Assembly: GCA_000711775.1 (NCBI GenBank)
Contig: ARYC01017880.1
Coordinates: 1-64,000, forward strand
Reading direction: 5' to 3'
Source: Oxytricha trifallax
Taxonomy: Eukaryota > Ciliophora > Spirotrichea > Sporadotrichida > Oxytrichidae
DNA: 64,000 nucleotides
Part shown: piece by piece, positions 10,436-23,150 of the stretch
Numbering within the stretch: position 1 is the first letter of the stretch
Layout of the letters: each line of letters starts with the position of its first letter
Made by a program: the position numbers and the translations under genes
Notes under the pieces: generated by a model
The model's input: the letters and a program-made list of their open reading frames with translations, nothing else
What the model was told of the DNA's origin: nothing
Databases searched by the model: none

Positions 10436-13400
10436 TTAAACAGTAACATGTCAAAATTATTTGATTTTAAATCATTAAACACACATGTCAAAACTTCGCT
10501 CAACTAATATAATTTAGGAAATTATAATAAAATAAAATTAAGTAATTTCTAAATAAAATCAAAGTGATTGTTTCATACTCATAAATTTATTTCATTTTTT
10601 CATTTTAATGATAAGTGATTTAGCTATATATTTTTAAAGGCAGTTATTCTAAATTTATCTATTTTAATTTTCCGATTGTTTTCAATTTTATCAATAATCA
10701 TATTTATTTATAAAAATAAATAATATTTACTTAATTAAATATAAATTTTAAGATTCTTAAACTTTCAATTTTACTCAATATAATTTTCATATATTAATAC
10801 CTGTTTTATTTATAAAAAATAATTAATATCTTAATACATAATCTTTTCTCCCTTAATAATAATATAGTTATTTTAATACTTTACAACAATGAAAATAATC
10901 AGAATTTCCCCCCCCCCCATTAACTTTACAACAATAATTTTTAATTCTTATATGAACACTCTATAATAGAAATCTTTTAGCTTATATTTTCATTTTATAT
11001 CTTATTTCGTAATCCATAATATCATTTGAATAATTATCTATGTTTTACTATAAAAAATAGTTTAAAATCGCTAATTTTATTAGGTTTATGTTGTAATTAA
11101 ATAAAAGTGAGAAATCATAATCCTCTTTTAGTAAATGATTGAACTTTATTTAAACAGTTAGACTAGTTTACTATGTCTTATTTAAGAATATGAATATATA
11201 AAAGATAATTTTTACTTGATAAGTAAGTTTTTTACGATATGTAATACTCTATCAACTAGTTGCAAAAGGTATCCTAATAATAATCAAAACAAATTAAATT
11301 TCATTAATACCAGATAAAACTTTTTTTTACATAAAAATATATGCATTATGTCCAAAAATTAGAAATGATATAAGAATAATAGAAATTTAGTATTTATATC
11401 ATGAGTTTGTATAACTTGATTTTATTAGTTCTCCAAACTAGAATTTATAAATTTTAAACAAAAACGTTGCAAAAAATACAGTCAATCTCTTTCGATAATT
11501 AACAAAATTAGATTTTAAAAATCTTATTTATAACATCATTTCAAGTTATTGACATGATACATAAATATTTAAAACATTTTTAATGTATATTATATAAATT
11601 AATTTATGATATAGATTTAAATTCTAATAATATAAATTTGTTGTTTCTTCAATTTTATTAAAGCTTTAACTTAATTGAACTCATTATTTTTCTCGAACAT
11701 ACAAATAATTAGTTAAAATTCTCGAAATCAAATTATTTTTTCCATGTACTATGTAAATTAAATTAAACCTTTGCTCATATTTCTGACATCAAACTTATTT
11801 CCTAGAATCTCAATTTTAGAAAGTTGTCAAATAAATAATTTAATGAGACATCTTTTTATCATAACTTTACACACTTTAGTCACTGAATTTGATATGAATT
11901 ACTTACTTAAGATTTTCTACTCTCCTTATCATTATTTAGATTATAATAATAAACTCTTTTTACTCAATCATTTTATAAAACTATAGTAAAAAGGATATAA
12001 AATCAGAGCAATTATTTTATGGAATGATTCAGTTTAGTTAGAAAGCAATATCACTAAAAGACTTTATAAAAAAGGAAACTAAATATCGGATAGCTCCTCA
12101 AAAGATTTAAGTTTAATGAAAATGAATTCTATTATAAAATACAGGGGACTAAAAAGGATTTTTTTTCGTTACTACCACTTTATGAAAGAGAAACACTATT
12201 GATAAATTTATTGATTGCATGAAAAGTTATAATAAAGAGACTTAAAAATCTAGGAGAAAATTATCGAAAGTAAAGAATAAGAACTAAACTTGTAGACCTA
12301 AGTTGCCTATACTTTGCTTTTTAAACTAGTTAAGCAAAAAAACACTAAAATTCATTCGAGAATGTAAATATATTTTACTTGATTGAAAATATCTAATACT
12401 CTTGCTTCATTTGTAGAACCTAATGGGGCTTAAATTTGAGAGAAAGGAACACAACAAAAGAAGTGAAATCATCACACTCAATAAAATTCTTTATCGATAT
12501 AATATCGTTACAGAGTAAAATTATAACACCATTAAAGTAATTTTTCAAATCAAAGTCAAAACTTAAGAACCCTGCCTAAAAAGAAAAAATTAAAATTTCA
12601 ATAAAATAATCCCAACCAATTCAAATCAATAATGTTAATCTCTGCATTTTAATTTTCGAATGTACAGAAAATCAATTTTTGTCTAACAATAAATATAAAA
12701 GATGACAGAATGAAAAGCTAATTCTCCATATCTGAAAAGAATTATTGAGTAAACAAAGGAAAGACGAGACTGAGATATCAATAAAATTAAGGTGTTGAAG
12801 AGAAAATCTCTCAAATAAGACGCAAAAATGGACTTAATACTTAACATTAAATATTATGGATTATTATATTTAATTTAGTGAAAAGCTATAAAATGTTATC
12901 GGACAATGTTCGAATCAATTATTGTTAAATAAAAACCACATAAATAATAAAATTGATATTTTTATTGTAAATATTAGCTTATCTAAACTTTATCCTTATC
13001 ATAATTAAATATAGACTTATTGTTTCGAAAATGCGGAGTATCTTCCATTGTATTACTTAATATATGTTTATTATTGATGCTAAATATATTGATTTATTTC
13101 AGCTTATCTCTCTTTTAATAATAATCTTTCTATAAAGGACATTATAAAAGCTTAACATTTCTTAAAAAATAAAGAATATTATATGTTTTATATAAGTTAT
13201 CAAATAGGTTGTTGCTACCCATACAATTATAGACATTATTAAAAGTAAAAAAATTATAGGTAAATATTTTTTATCCAATATATTTAACAGCTGAATATCA
13301 ATCAATTTATTTAACTAATTATGATTAAACATAGCTCTTAATTTGTTGTATAACAAACTATAAACAATCAAAAAATATTCATGAGTATTCACAATATTTC

Positions 13401-13611
13401 TGAAATTGTTTCCACTTTTTCTTTTATTTTTAAGCTTTTTACCAAAAAGAATATATTTTTGCTTCAGGAAAATTAAAAAGGTGTTGGTTTAGTAATAATC
13501 TTTTTCTTCATAATTGTTATATTACAATATTTTTTTCATGTCATAAAATATAATCCAAGTATATGTGTTTATTTAAATAAAGTATATTTTATTGTTACTT
13601 ATAGATATGAT
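10436..13611. other. AT-rich stretch without recognisable genes
   Basis: No motif-supported coding, RNA or mobile-element signal was found. The one oddity is a run of 11 C at 10908-10918, flanked on both sides by ACTTTACAACAAT-like text (10878-10890 and 10922-10935). Probably germline-limited spacer. Confidence 0.4.
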
Positions 13612-13620
13612 AATAAAATG

Positions 13621-15018
13621 GGTATTGACGTCCTCCAGTCACAGATGACGTCCTCCAGTCACAGGTGACGTCAGGAAGTCACACTGACGTCCGGAGGTCA
13701 CAGGTGACGCCAGGAGGTACACTGACGTCCGGAGGTCACAGGTGACGTCAGCAAGTCACAGATGACGTCTGGAGGTCACAGGTGACGTCAGGAGGTCACA
13801 TTATAATAAATATGAAATTTTTTGGTTATAACTGTGTGAAGCACTATATAAAATTCTTCTAGTATCTTTACTAGGAAATAACTATGGGTGCAACCCCTAG
13901 TGAACCAGGTCAGAAAGGGTAGAACCTCTTGTTCAGAACCAAAGCGAAATAAATAATAGAAGGAGTTAAGGGGTGCCAGCCCCCTGTAAAGGTTCGGTGG
14001 CATAGTCCATTAAGAAATTTATAAAATTGAATATTAAATAAAAGGCAATCGTTTATATTTGATCGTAAATAAATAAATATTAGTAATTATTATTCGAAAA
14101 TATGAATATAGATAGGATATGTACTCATAAACTTGAATGATTTTACATTTTTAAGATTTCTTCGATAAAATGCTTTGTATTAAAAATCTTTTATTATGCC
14201 TGGTAAGCCGGTCATCATGTCCTTTACATGAGTGACTCAAAAATTAAGTACTGCTCAAACTCCTTCAATTATAATTGAGTGTATCATATCTCGTACAATG
14301 CTTCCATTAAAATTGTGAACATGTCTTTTATTCATGCCTAATTCTTCCCAATTTATCCCAACATACGATAGCAAATCGTTAGTATCCTTTCCTGTTTTAT
14401 GCTATATCTTAAATATCTAGTTTTTCTAGAGTTATCTTGTTCTGATTTCTACTGTAAAATCTTTCATCTATATGTCAATTATTCGATTGACCTTACTACC
14501 CATAATTATTTATCAAATTTTTTGCAGGATGGGTAACTAAAATTCGAAATAGAGTGGGTCCACTAGGTTTCATCAATCAAATAAAAAAATTAATTATCAT
14601 AAATTTATTTTAGAAACATTGCCTCCTAATCTCTAGAGGTGCTACTGATCACTGTTTTTTTGTTGTTGTTTATTTTTTGCAAATAAGGGGTTTTACTCCT
14701 TGTGACCCCGGATAACCATGAGTGCATCCCTAGGATCCTAATGGAAAAGTACCAACGAAATCTTTTATAGTGCTTTGCACATCTAATACATATAAATTTC
14801 CATATTTATCATAATGTGACCTCCTGACGTCATCTGTGAACTCCAGACGTCATCTGTGACCTCCAGACGACACCTGTGACTTCCTGACGACACCTGTGAC
14901 TTCCTGACGACACCTGTGACTGGAGGACGTCACCCTGTGACCTCTGGACGTCAGTGTGACCTCCTGACGTCACCTGTGACCTCCGGACGTCATCTGTGAC
15001 CTCCTGACGTCAATACCC
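13621..15018. mobile_element. non-autonomous element with 9-bp TSD and TGACGTC-array ends
   Basis: The element begins GGTATTGACGTC and ends GACGTCAATACCC. Exact 9-bp direct repeats AATAAAATG flank it (13612-13620 and 15019-15027). Each end is an array about 170-195 bp long of a roughly 20-bp unit around TGACGTC and GGAGGTCAC, the two arrays being inverted relative to each other. The 1-kb centre has no credible gene. Nine-bp duplications and long terminal repeats are typical of the Mutator-like superfamily, and array-like ends recall foldback elements. Both are inferences, as no transposase is present. A relative at 55490-56490 has the same terminal bases and a near-exact 9-bp duplication. Confidence 0.8.
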
Positions 15019-15027
15019 AATAAAATG

Positions 15028-16299
15028 AAAAATCAAGACTCAAAAGTAATTAATAATATATTTATTGTTTAAAAATTTTCATTTAAAGCTAATTATTAAA
15101 ACCTCATTAGACAGACTTTAATGAAGTATTAAAGTTTGAGAGAAAAAATTTAATTAAATTATAAAATAGTATTGCTTTTTTCGTTAAAATAATTGCCTTT
15201 AACGCGAACTTAATTCTTATATTATAAATAGAAATCTTTAAGTGAAAAAGATTTAAAAAAAGAAGATTGATATACTCAAATAGCTTGAGCTGAATTGTAA
15301 TATATTAATAAATGAAAATTTATAAACAATTTCAATAAAAACTAATTAAAAAAATAAATAATTCAACAAAAATTAATATTAAGAATCACAATTGTAGTTT
15401 AATTAATTGATAAATAAAAGACTATAAAAGTATAAAAGTAAAACAGTAGACATTTGATTAATATTAAACTATAGCTTAAAGAGAGATTTTTATATAATTT
15501 ACATTTCAGGCATAATATTCTCTCTTATGTCTAAATATAATATGTTAATTAAATACATGAAAATTAGGTTTAATGTAAGTTATTTCGAATTTAATTCATT
15601 AACCAAGGCTTTTATCAAGCTAACCAATAAAATAAGTATATTTAATTGATAGTAAGTAAACTTAGTGTCTTTAATTGTTGACTAAAATTAATAAATTGAC
15701 CAAACTTAAAAAGTGATATTTTTATATGAAAACTGCGAAAGTTCATTCAGAATAGCAAATAGATAAATATTAACTCATAATTAATACCAAGGAGACTCAT
15801 TTAATTAACTTAATATTAACTCTCTATCTTAAATGATGTCATTCGATGAATGCTACCAAAATTGTAATATTAGCTAAATATACTTAAAAATGCACATAAT
15901 AGTATTGGTTAATGTTGTCACACTTATTTAAAACAAAAATATCTTAGAATTAATTATGTGGAAATATAAATAAAAATTAGACATATTCTTAATTTCGTAA
16001 TTTTAAGCACCATTTTAATAATTAATAAATAAAATTATATATCTTCTGCTATTTAAAGAAGGAATTATTCACATTAAAATCAAATATTGAATAAAATAGA
16101 TCTACTTATTTTTATTTGCTGTTTATTTGTTCAATTAATTTCTAATTATTGCTAACCTTATATAGATTTTGTAATATAGTATTAACTTAAGTATAAATTA
16201 TTATATCTATATTATTTTAAATATAAAGCTGCCATTATTTCAATTATTTGGTACACTACTATTAATTTAAAATAGTCAGAATAAACTTTTGATTAATTA
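15028..16299. other. AT-rich stretch without recognisable genes
   Basis: Nothing beyond AT-rich spacer is seen between the element ending at 15018 and the weak coding trace at 16.3 kb. Confidence 0.4.
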
Positions 16300-16690
16300 T
16301 TATCTTTGAATATGCTGCTTTAGTTGCTCTTAAGTGTTCTTTTAAATTGCTTGGAATTGATTTGTTTTCCAAATGAATTTAGATTTGAACTGTATTCTAT
16401 ATTCTTTTTTTGTTGACATTTAAATTAAAGATATTTGCATGAATTTCGAGAATAAATTCCTTAAGAACTTCATCCTTTTGAACAAGCATGAACTTTCAGA
16501 TATATCTTCATCAATGCATACTGCGAACACTGGACTTGCTCCTCTTTAATAACATGTTTATATTGGCTTTAATATGTTGCTGCTAAAATGTTAGATTTTT
16601 TGTTGTATTGTAACTTTTCTGCTAGATAATCTTCCAAATCAATCTCATTGATTTAATTGCTTTTTTTATCTAAATATTACTTTACAATTA
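16300..16690 (-). pseudogene. weak decayed coding trace
   Basis: On the minus strand, two overlapping frames read as protein-like text when TAA is Gln: an acidic stretch near 16650-16600 (NEIDLEDYLAEKLQYNK) and a second containing FAVCIDEDISESS near 16520-16490. The frames change and TGA interrupts, so if this was a gene it is broken. No family is recognised. The evidence is compositional only and could be chance. (TA)n runs lie nearby at 16719-16731. Confidence 0.25.
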
Positions 16691-16699
16691 TAATACTAA

Positions 16700-19600
16700 T
16701 GCATAATAATGATTCACATATATATATATATTACTCATTAAGTAAAAAGCGAACTAAATAATCAGTAAAACTAGTTTTTATTTTTGATTTCTAATGATTG
16801 TTGAATTATACTTAAAGTCTTTGCAAATTTATAATATTTATGATTGTAAATATTCTGATTTAAAAATATTATTTCAGCAGAGAAAGATCAAACAAAAGTA
16901 TAATTTATTTAAAAAATGATTTCAATTTGATTTAACTTATTGTCAAATTATTCTATATAATTTTTGCAATTTAAAGATAACTGAAGTCTATTCCAATCTC
17001 ATCCAGTGAAATAAGTTCAATTGAAAATAGCTCCTAATCTAAGAAATACAACACTCAGACATTAAAACTTCCATAAACACTAAATTCAACTTTTAATTAC
17101 CATATTTTATTAGGAAATTCTAACTAATAAATTTATAAAAAAATATGTATAGAAACATAAATGCAATTTATAATTAATAACAAACAATCTTTTTTGCACC
17201 TGTTTTTAATTATTTGTAAAATGGTAGAAATTCATAATTAAGCAGTAATAATTAGTAATAAAGAAATTATTCAGAGTATTCAAAAAAGTTTGAAGGGACT
17301 AAGACATGCTTTGAAACACCAAGCATACCCAAACAAGACTGTATTACTTCCAATTAATCTTTAAAATAGTATGTTAAAAATGGAGGAAATTAAACTTTAT
17401 ATGTTTATATTCATTTTATTAGATAAGTTATTTACCATGTAAGGATCTATTTTAATCTTCAAATCTAATTCAAGTTTTAAATTTGAAGGATTGCTTCGAA
17501 GAGGAAGAGGGTCATATGGTGATAACTAGAGAGCTAAGAGTTTCCTTAGTAAGTTAAATAGACTCTGGTTGGGAGCAATTTTTTAAACTCACAAGAAAGG
17601 AAAAGAATTGTGATAACCAAATCAATTCAAATTAAGTAGAATAAGTGTACACTTTATAGTTAGTTTAAGATCTCAAAACATCTTTGACATGTAAAAATGT
17701 ATCAAACTTTTGGTGCTAACATAAATTTAGTCCCTAATGTAAAGACTAAAGATATTAATTAAAAATTAAAATCCAACTTAGGAGATGCCTTAATAAAGCA
17801 TAAATCTATTTGATAAATCAAAAAAATCTCTAATTAAACATTACGTTAAACAAAGAAACATTTTTCACAAATAAGAGCTCCAAAAAATCAAACAAGAAAA
17901 AATAAAGTAAACATTTGAATGACTAGCATAATACCTTAAGATTCGATTTCTAATAGTTTTCATTAGCCTTAATATAATGATAGAGGAAAATAACTTAAAA
18001 TGCCTAATCTAACAATTTAGATTTTTATAAAGTTATGGAGCTCACGGACAAGATTATTTGTAAAACTGGATATGAAGACTTTTTAAAATAAAAAGTAATT
18101 AAAATCCTCAAGAAACTACAAAAATAAGTAAGTAAAGAATAAACATAAAGTGCAGCAAAATTGTTCACACAAAATGTGCAAAATCAAGGGAATACTTTTA
18201 ACTAACAAAAAGATTCAAGCGTTATGCCTATAAATATGACTTATATTTTGAATTGGAAATTAAATTCTATTACTTAAAACACAGCTCTCTATATTTCAAA
18301 AGTAGATTTGACTTGAATTAGATGAGGCCCAGAATTTAGGTATTAAATTATAATAGATTTCTTCCTGAATCTAGCAATCCTATAAGATTTTCGTAATTAA
18401 AAGAAGGAGATTATACATTTATGGGCCTTCAGTCCTCTAATATTAGAAGCATTTTAAAGAATATTTCGCTATATTATTAAGCTAATTTAAGTTGCACAAT
18501 GAAGAGTAATTATAGACCCAAATTTTAATATTAAAAGTCAAATCAATCAAGATCGAGAAAAATAAATTGCTTCAAAAATTAAAATTAAGCTTAGAATCAT
18601 TAAATATCTGAGAATATAGGTTGGTTGTTAAAATTAATTAAACTGATCAATTTTATTAAATTTAAGTAGCATAAAAATGAATATCGTCTCTTGAATTAAT
18701 AAAATCAAAGTCCATCCACTAAATTTTTTCCTAATAAAACCAAATTTTAATCTTTCTTAAGATACCAAATATACCTACCTGTATCTTAGTATTTTTTGTA
18801 GAGTATTTTTTCAATAACTTCTCCATTTATATCTCAACTATGAAGATGACAAGCGATTATAGGTCTTTTCTATTGATATTTTCCAAATCCTTGAGATCGT
18901 TAAGATGTTATTACAACGTGTTAGAAGCTATTAACTTATTGTCGATTTATAGTTAATTATTGAGGCATAGACAAAGCTAGTAAGGATTATTTAAGGAAGT
19001 TCTTGTGACTTAGTCTATATATATATTATGGGATGAGATACAAATGGACTATACCTAATAAACCAATAAACGAAGTCCTTTGATAGATAGCTTCAACTAA
19101 TGAGTCTCTTAATTTTACTTTGATTTTATTTGTTGTCAAGGCGAATCATTTAAGATATGTTGATAAAATTTTCTTCGGTTTTCAAATAAAGATAGTTAAT
19201 ATCAATAAATACTCCAAGAATGCGACCAAGATAATCAACTTACTTTTTGAAAATTAAACTCATTAATTTAAATTATTCATTCAAAATTCTTGTATAAATT
19301 TATCTAAGTTTTTATTTAGATCCATTTCTAGAAAAACTCATAAGTCTCCAAAAAGTTGTTTTTATTAGCTTTTATCATAGTATAGTATCTTTAATTGTTA
19401 AGAAATTTCAAGAACAGCTTTTAATTCCTATCATATCATTTATTATATTTTGCAAAAGTATTTTCAAATCATCCTAATACTAAGGTTTAAACTCTTAAAA
19501 TTTTTCATGACCTTATTATTAAATAATTACAGCACTTTCTTCAAAATTTAAGTTGAAATTTTTATCAAAACTTTACATTTTATTTGAATTTCTTGAACTC

Positions 19601-20189
19601 AATCTCAAAAGCTATGTTATGAACAAATACAGAGTTAATGGAATTATTTTTGAATTAAGACATTAAATCTGCTTGATTGTCTAATAAGTTAACTAGATTT
19701 AATATAATATATTAGAATAATGTGCAACAGTTAAATCTTATTTTTATATGGGAACTTAAAAGAGCGAAAAAGCAATCTTTATTATAAAATTGCAACATTC
19801 AAAGATTTTAATTGACACACCGCACTCTTCTATTTTTTATGTCGCTTAAGTTACGAGAAAGAGTATTGATTTCTTGAATAGAACCATTGTATGTCTCTTA
19901 TATTTAAAAAATTTATAAACTTAGTTACAATTTTGGTATTTCCTAAATACTTAGGGTTTCTTGTTTTGACACTTCTCTATCTTCTAGAGCTCCATAATTA
20001 CAAATATTCATTGTAAAGTTTATGCTTTTTGGAAATAAAAATATTTCTTATAAACTCTTGTAATCTTTTGAATTATTATAGGAAAGTTATCATCCTCATA
20101 ATCTATACAAAATGAAATTGTTGAATTCTCAAATTTATAAATTTTTAAACTTTTTTTATACATTAAAGAATTAATATTTTTACATGGGG
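16700..20189. other. AT-rich stretch without supported genes
   Basis: A 233-codon frame free of TGA (17221-17922) exists, but frames of that length are expected by chance here because only TGA terminates and G is rare. No intron, motif or paralogue supports it. The rest shows nothing recognisable. Confidence 0.35.
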
Positions 20190-21215
20190 ATTTAAAATAG
20201 TATATAAAAAAGTAGTAGGTTTTCTTTGCTAAACTATAGCACAGAGAGATAAAATATTTTGATTTGCAAACTTAAAGGTCACCTCATGAATTTTTGCTAC
20301 CTAATATCTAAACCAAAGAATACTAAAATTCACTTACATAAAAATTCGATCATAGGTACTTCAAATACTTGTAGCTTTGTGTATTTTGAAGGTACATAAG
20401 CGCAGATTTTATATTAGTGTTCAGCTATGTCTAAATAATTAAAATCGATATTATCCAATGTTTTTAGTAAATACAAAACGTGAACCTTCAAGTTGCCGGG
20501 GAAGGGTTAATCCCTGTACAAATTTTGTAATAGTCCAATAATTGACAAACTGACCATCATATAACTTTTAAAAGTGACTTTATATCTGGTGTACAGGTGT
20601 CATTCTCTTGCTTAGGATCCCAAATTTAGTGGATATGCTTAATTCCTGGTCACCACATGAATTTTCGTAACCCTATACTGCTGCCTTGAAACTCTAAAAA
20701 TCGATGTTTAACATACTCACTCATCAATCCTATAATGAAACTTCAAATACATGTATCTTTACACGTTTAGAAAATACGACAGCGCGAGTTTTATATTCGT
20801 GTTCAACAAGGTCTAATTAATTAGACAAATATAATTTTACTATTTTTACTTTTAATATGGTATCATTAATGGAATTGCTAAAGACTAAAATAAATTAATT
20901 TCCAAACTTTGTATACATATGTAATAATTAATATTAAACATATGGATTACAATTAGTATATAAAAACGAAGTAGATTTTATTTGCTAAACTTTAGAATAG
21001 AAATAAATTATTTTGATTTGATAACCTAAAGGTCATCTCATTAATTTCTGTGAAAATCTACCGAGGCATATAAATCCTTCATTTAACTTATATTAAAATA
21101 CAATCATGCATAATCCATTCGGCTTTATCTTTTCACGTTTTGAAGATGAATTTGATTCTGAAAGTTATGATGAGGGGGTTGAAGGATATATTATTTGTGT
21201 TCAATAAAATATTAA
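20190..21215. repeat. degenerate tandem repeat, period about 375 bp
   Basis: Three degenerate copies follow one another. Each has a phrase like ACCTCATGAATTTTTG, starting at about 20281, 20652 and 21033, so the spacing is 371 and 381 bp. About 110 bp later comes a TCAAATAC..GTA..TTT..ACG..TTTGAA block, then a GTTTTATATTCGTGTTCA-like block. The first and third units also share the 100 bp before the phrase (TAGTATATAAAAA... GCTAAACT). No coding frame is conserved between the copies. 21216-22520 is AT-rich, and nothing further is recognised there. Confidence 0.6.
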
Positions 21216-22520
21216 TCTATATGTTAATATTTAAAAGGATAATAATTTACCTATAGATTCAATGAACTTATGGTATAATTATTTATTGAGTTTTAACCCA
21301 TTAACTCCTCAGAAACATAAGTATTGGCACTAGAGTGGTCCTAAAGGGCCCTTTTAGTGTTCACAAATTATTAAATTTGGGATTATGGGTTTAGTAATAT
21401 TTCGAAAATTAACAATCGAATTTTAGTCTAAGCATTAAGTAAATAACAAGTGTTAATATTTCTGATTAGATATAAGAATACCTTAATTCTTAAACCTTTT
21501 TAATACTAAAATTTTTCCTTACTTTATTTATGTATCAATATGGATCAAGTTAAAATATGATGAGATAAGGCGAGCTAATCTGATTCTGAATTAAGCACTA
21601 GAATTTTGAATTTTTCCTTGTATGGGAATTAAATTAATGAACATAAATTAAAAAATCTTGCTTATAATTTTAAGTTTTTAATATTCTTAATTAATTACTT
21701 ATTAAATAGGTTTAAAAGGTAAATAGAAAACATTAAAAAACTCGTCAACATTAATATTAAGTAGATACCTGGATTTAAAGCTGGATTAGTTTTTTTCACT
21801 TCATATATTATTCATGCAAATGCTTAACTCTATTTTCTATAGTGGGTTATGAACATACCAAGCTTTAAGAAGTATACTTTTTGAGGTAATATTAATGATG
21901 TTTTATGCAACAAAAAAGACCTAATACAATTCGCAGACATAATTTATGTCAACGTTCCAATCTTCCCAGAGATATTAGTTGCTAAATAACAAAGTAGAAA
22001 ACAAATACTTGGATATATATCCGCAGACATAACAATGTTACTAGATAAGCACTTTTTGTTTAGAATACTTAGTACAATTAAAATGAGTTCATCACTTTGC
22101 TTTTCTAGAATTAACAGAATCTAAGATATAGTGGATAAGATGATGAAGGATAAAAAAAGTCCATCCAAATTAACGAAGAATTGTTTCGGAAATCTAATTT
22201 GTTTCAAGATATTTAAGTATGTAATAAATACATGAGTTTATGTTCATTAAGAAAAAAGTCCAATTAATGCTTAAAATTTCAAAGGGAAGAAAACTGAAAA
22301 AAAAAGAAAAAGGTTTGAAATTGTATCAAATAAGGAAAGACCCTCACAAATACAGCAACATAAATAATGGTTCGCATATTATGAATAGTTCTCCTTCCAA
22401 AATAATGCAATTTAAAAAGTGAATGTAAATAAATTTAATTAAACATAAATTTCAAGTCAATTAATTATTTATGTCTAATGTATCAAGCCCGCATGAGTAT
22501 ATAATTAAATTAGAAAGTTA

Positions 22521-23150
22521 ATTGCTAGGTGGTGCAACCACTTGGGACTTTCAGATAGAGCTTTCTACTACACTAAGGCCTGCTGAGGGTACGCAGGGGG
22601 TTGCTGGGTTCACCGCATTAGGAGCCAGTCGGCGGGGTTCAATCTGTCAGATCCTAGACTCCTCGAGTCGTCTGCACGCTAAGGATTTCCCTGCATTAGA
22701 TGAGCTACCTGGCGTGAGTTCAGCTTCCTAGGTAATAGGGAGCAGGATGAAGGTGGTGCTCAACCTTCAAAAGTGAGACGATGAGAACCATAGAAGCCAA
22801 CGATAATGATTTTTCTCACACACCAGGTCGGGTTAATGAGGCTACCACAGCGAAAGGACAGAGACTACTATCTCAGCAGCGGTGGAACCTGGTAAGCGTT
22901 TTCACCAGATTCCCCTTTAATTGTTTACAGGAAGCAGATTTCTGCGAGCTCTGAAGGGGGATACTCCTAGTTCGCTAGGCTCTTATCTTGTATGCATCTT
23001 GATTACAGGGAGATGTGGAATAAGGGGCGAGGTGGTTTTTCGGAGTTTTCTAGTTCAAGATTTGCCACGTCATTGATTGCCACGTCAACTCACTTCAGAT
23101 ACGTCTACGTCACGACTAAAATTGATGGTTTGATTTTAGTATTAAACAGT
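22521..23150 (+). repeat. GC-rich 600-bp dispersed repeat, copy 2
   Basis: Second copy of the repeat at 9841-10435, colinear and in the same orientation, with clear divergence and small indels. The short open frame in its first 210 bp is not kept in copy 1, so I do not call it coding. Shared blocks cover the start (AGAGCTTTCTACTAC), the middle (CAGGATGAAGG, GAAGCCAACGATAA) and the end (GTCTACGTCACGAC). A non-coding RNA or SINE-like origin is most plausible. Confidence 0.6.

Noticed and set aside
13628-15010. Regular 20-bp repeats that might suggest a CRISPR array
   Set aside because: Units are contiguous with no unique spacers, sit as two inverted arrays at element ends, and the organism is a eukaryote.
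17221-17922. 233-codon frame starting with ATG, open when TAA and TAG are Gln
   Set aside because: With TGA as the only stop and low G content, frames this long are expected many times by chance in 64 kb. It has no motif, phased intron or paralogue.
22522-22731. Short frame at the start of the GC-rich repeat copy 2
   Set aside because: The homologous DNA at 9841-10050 does not keep the frame, so it is not a conserved protein.
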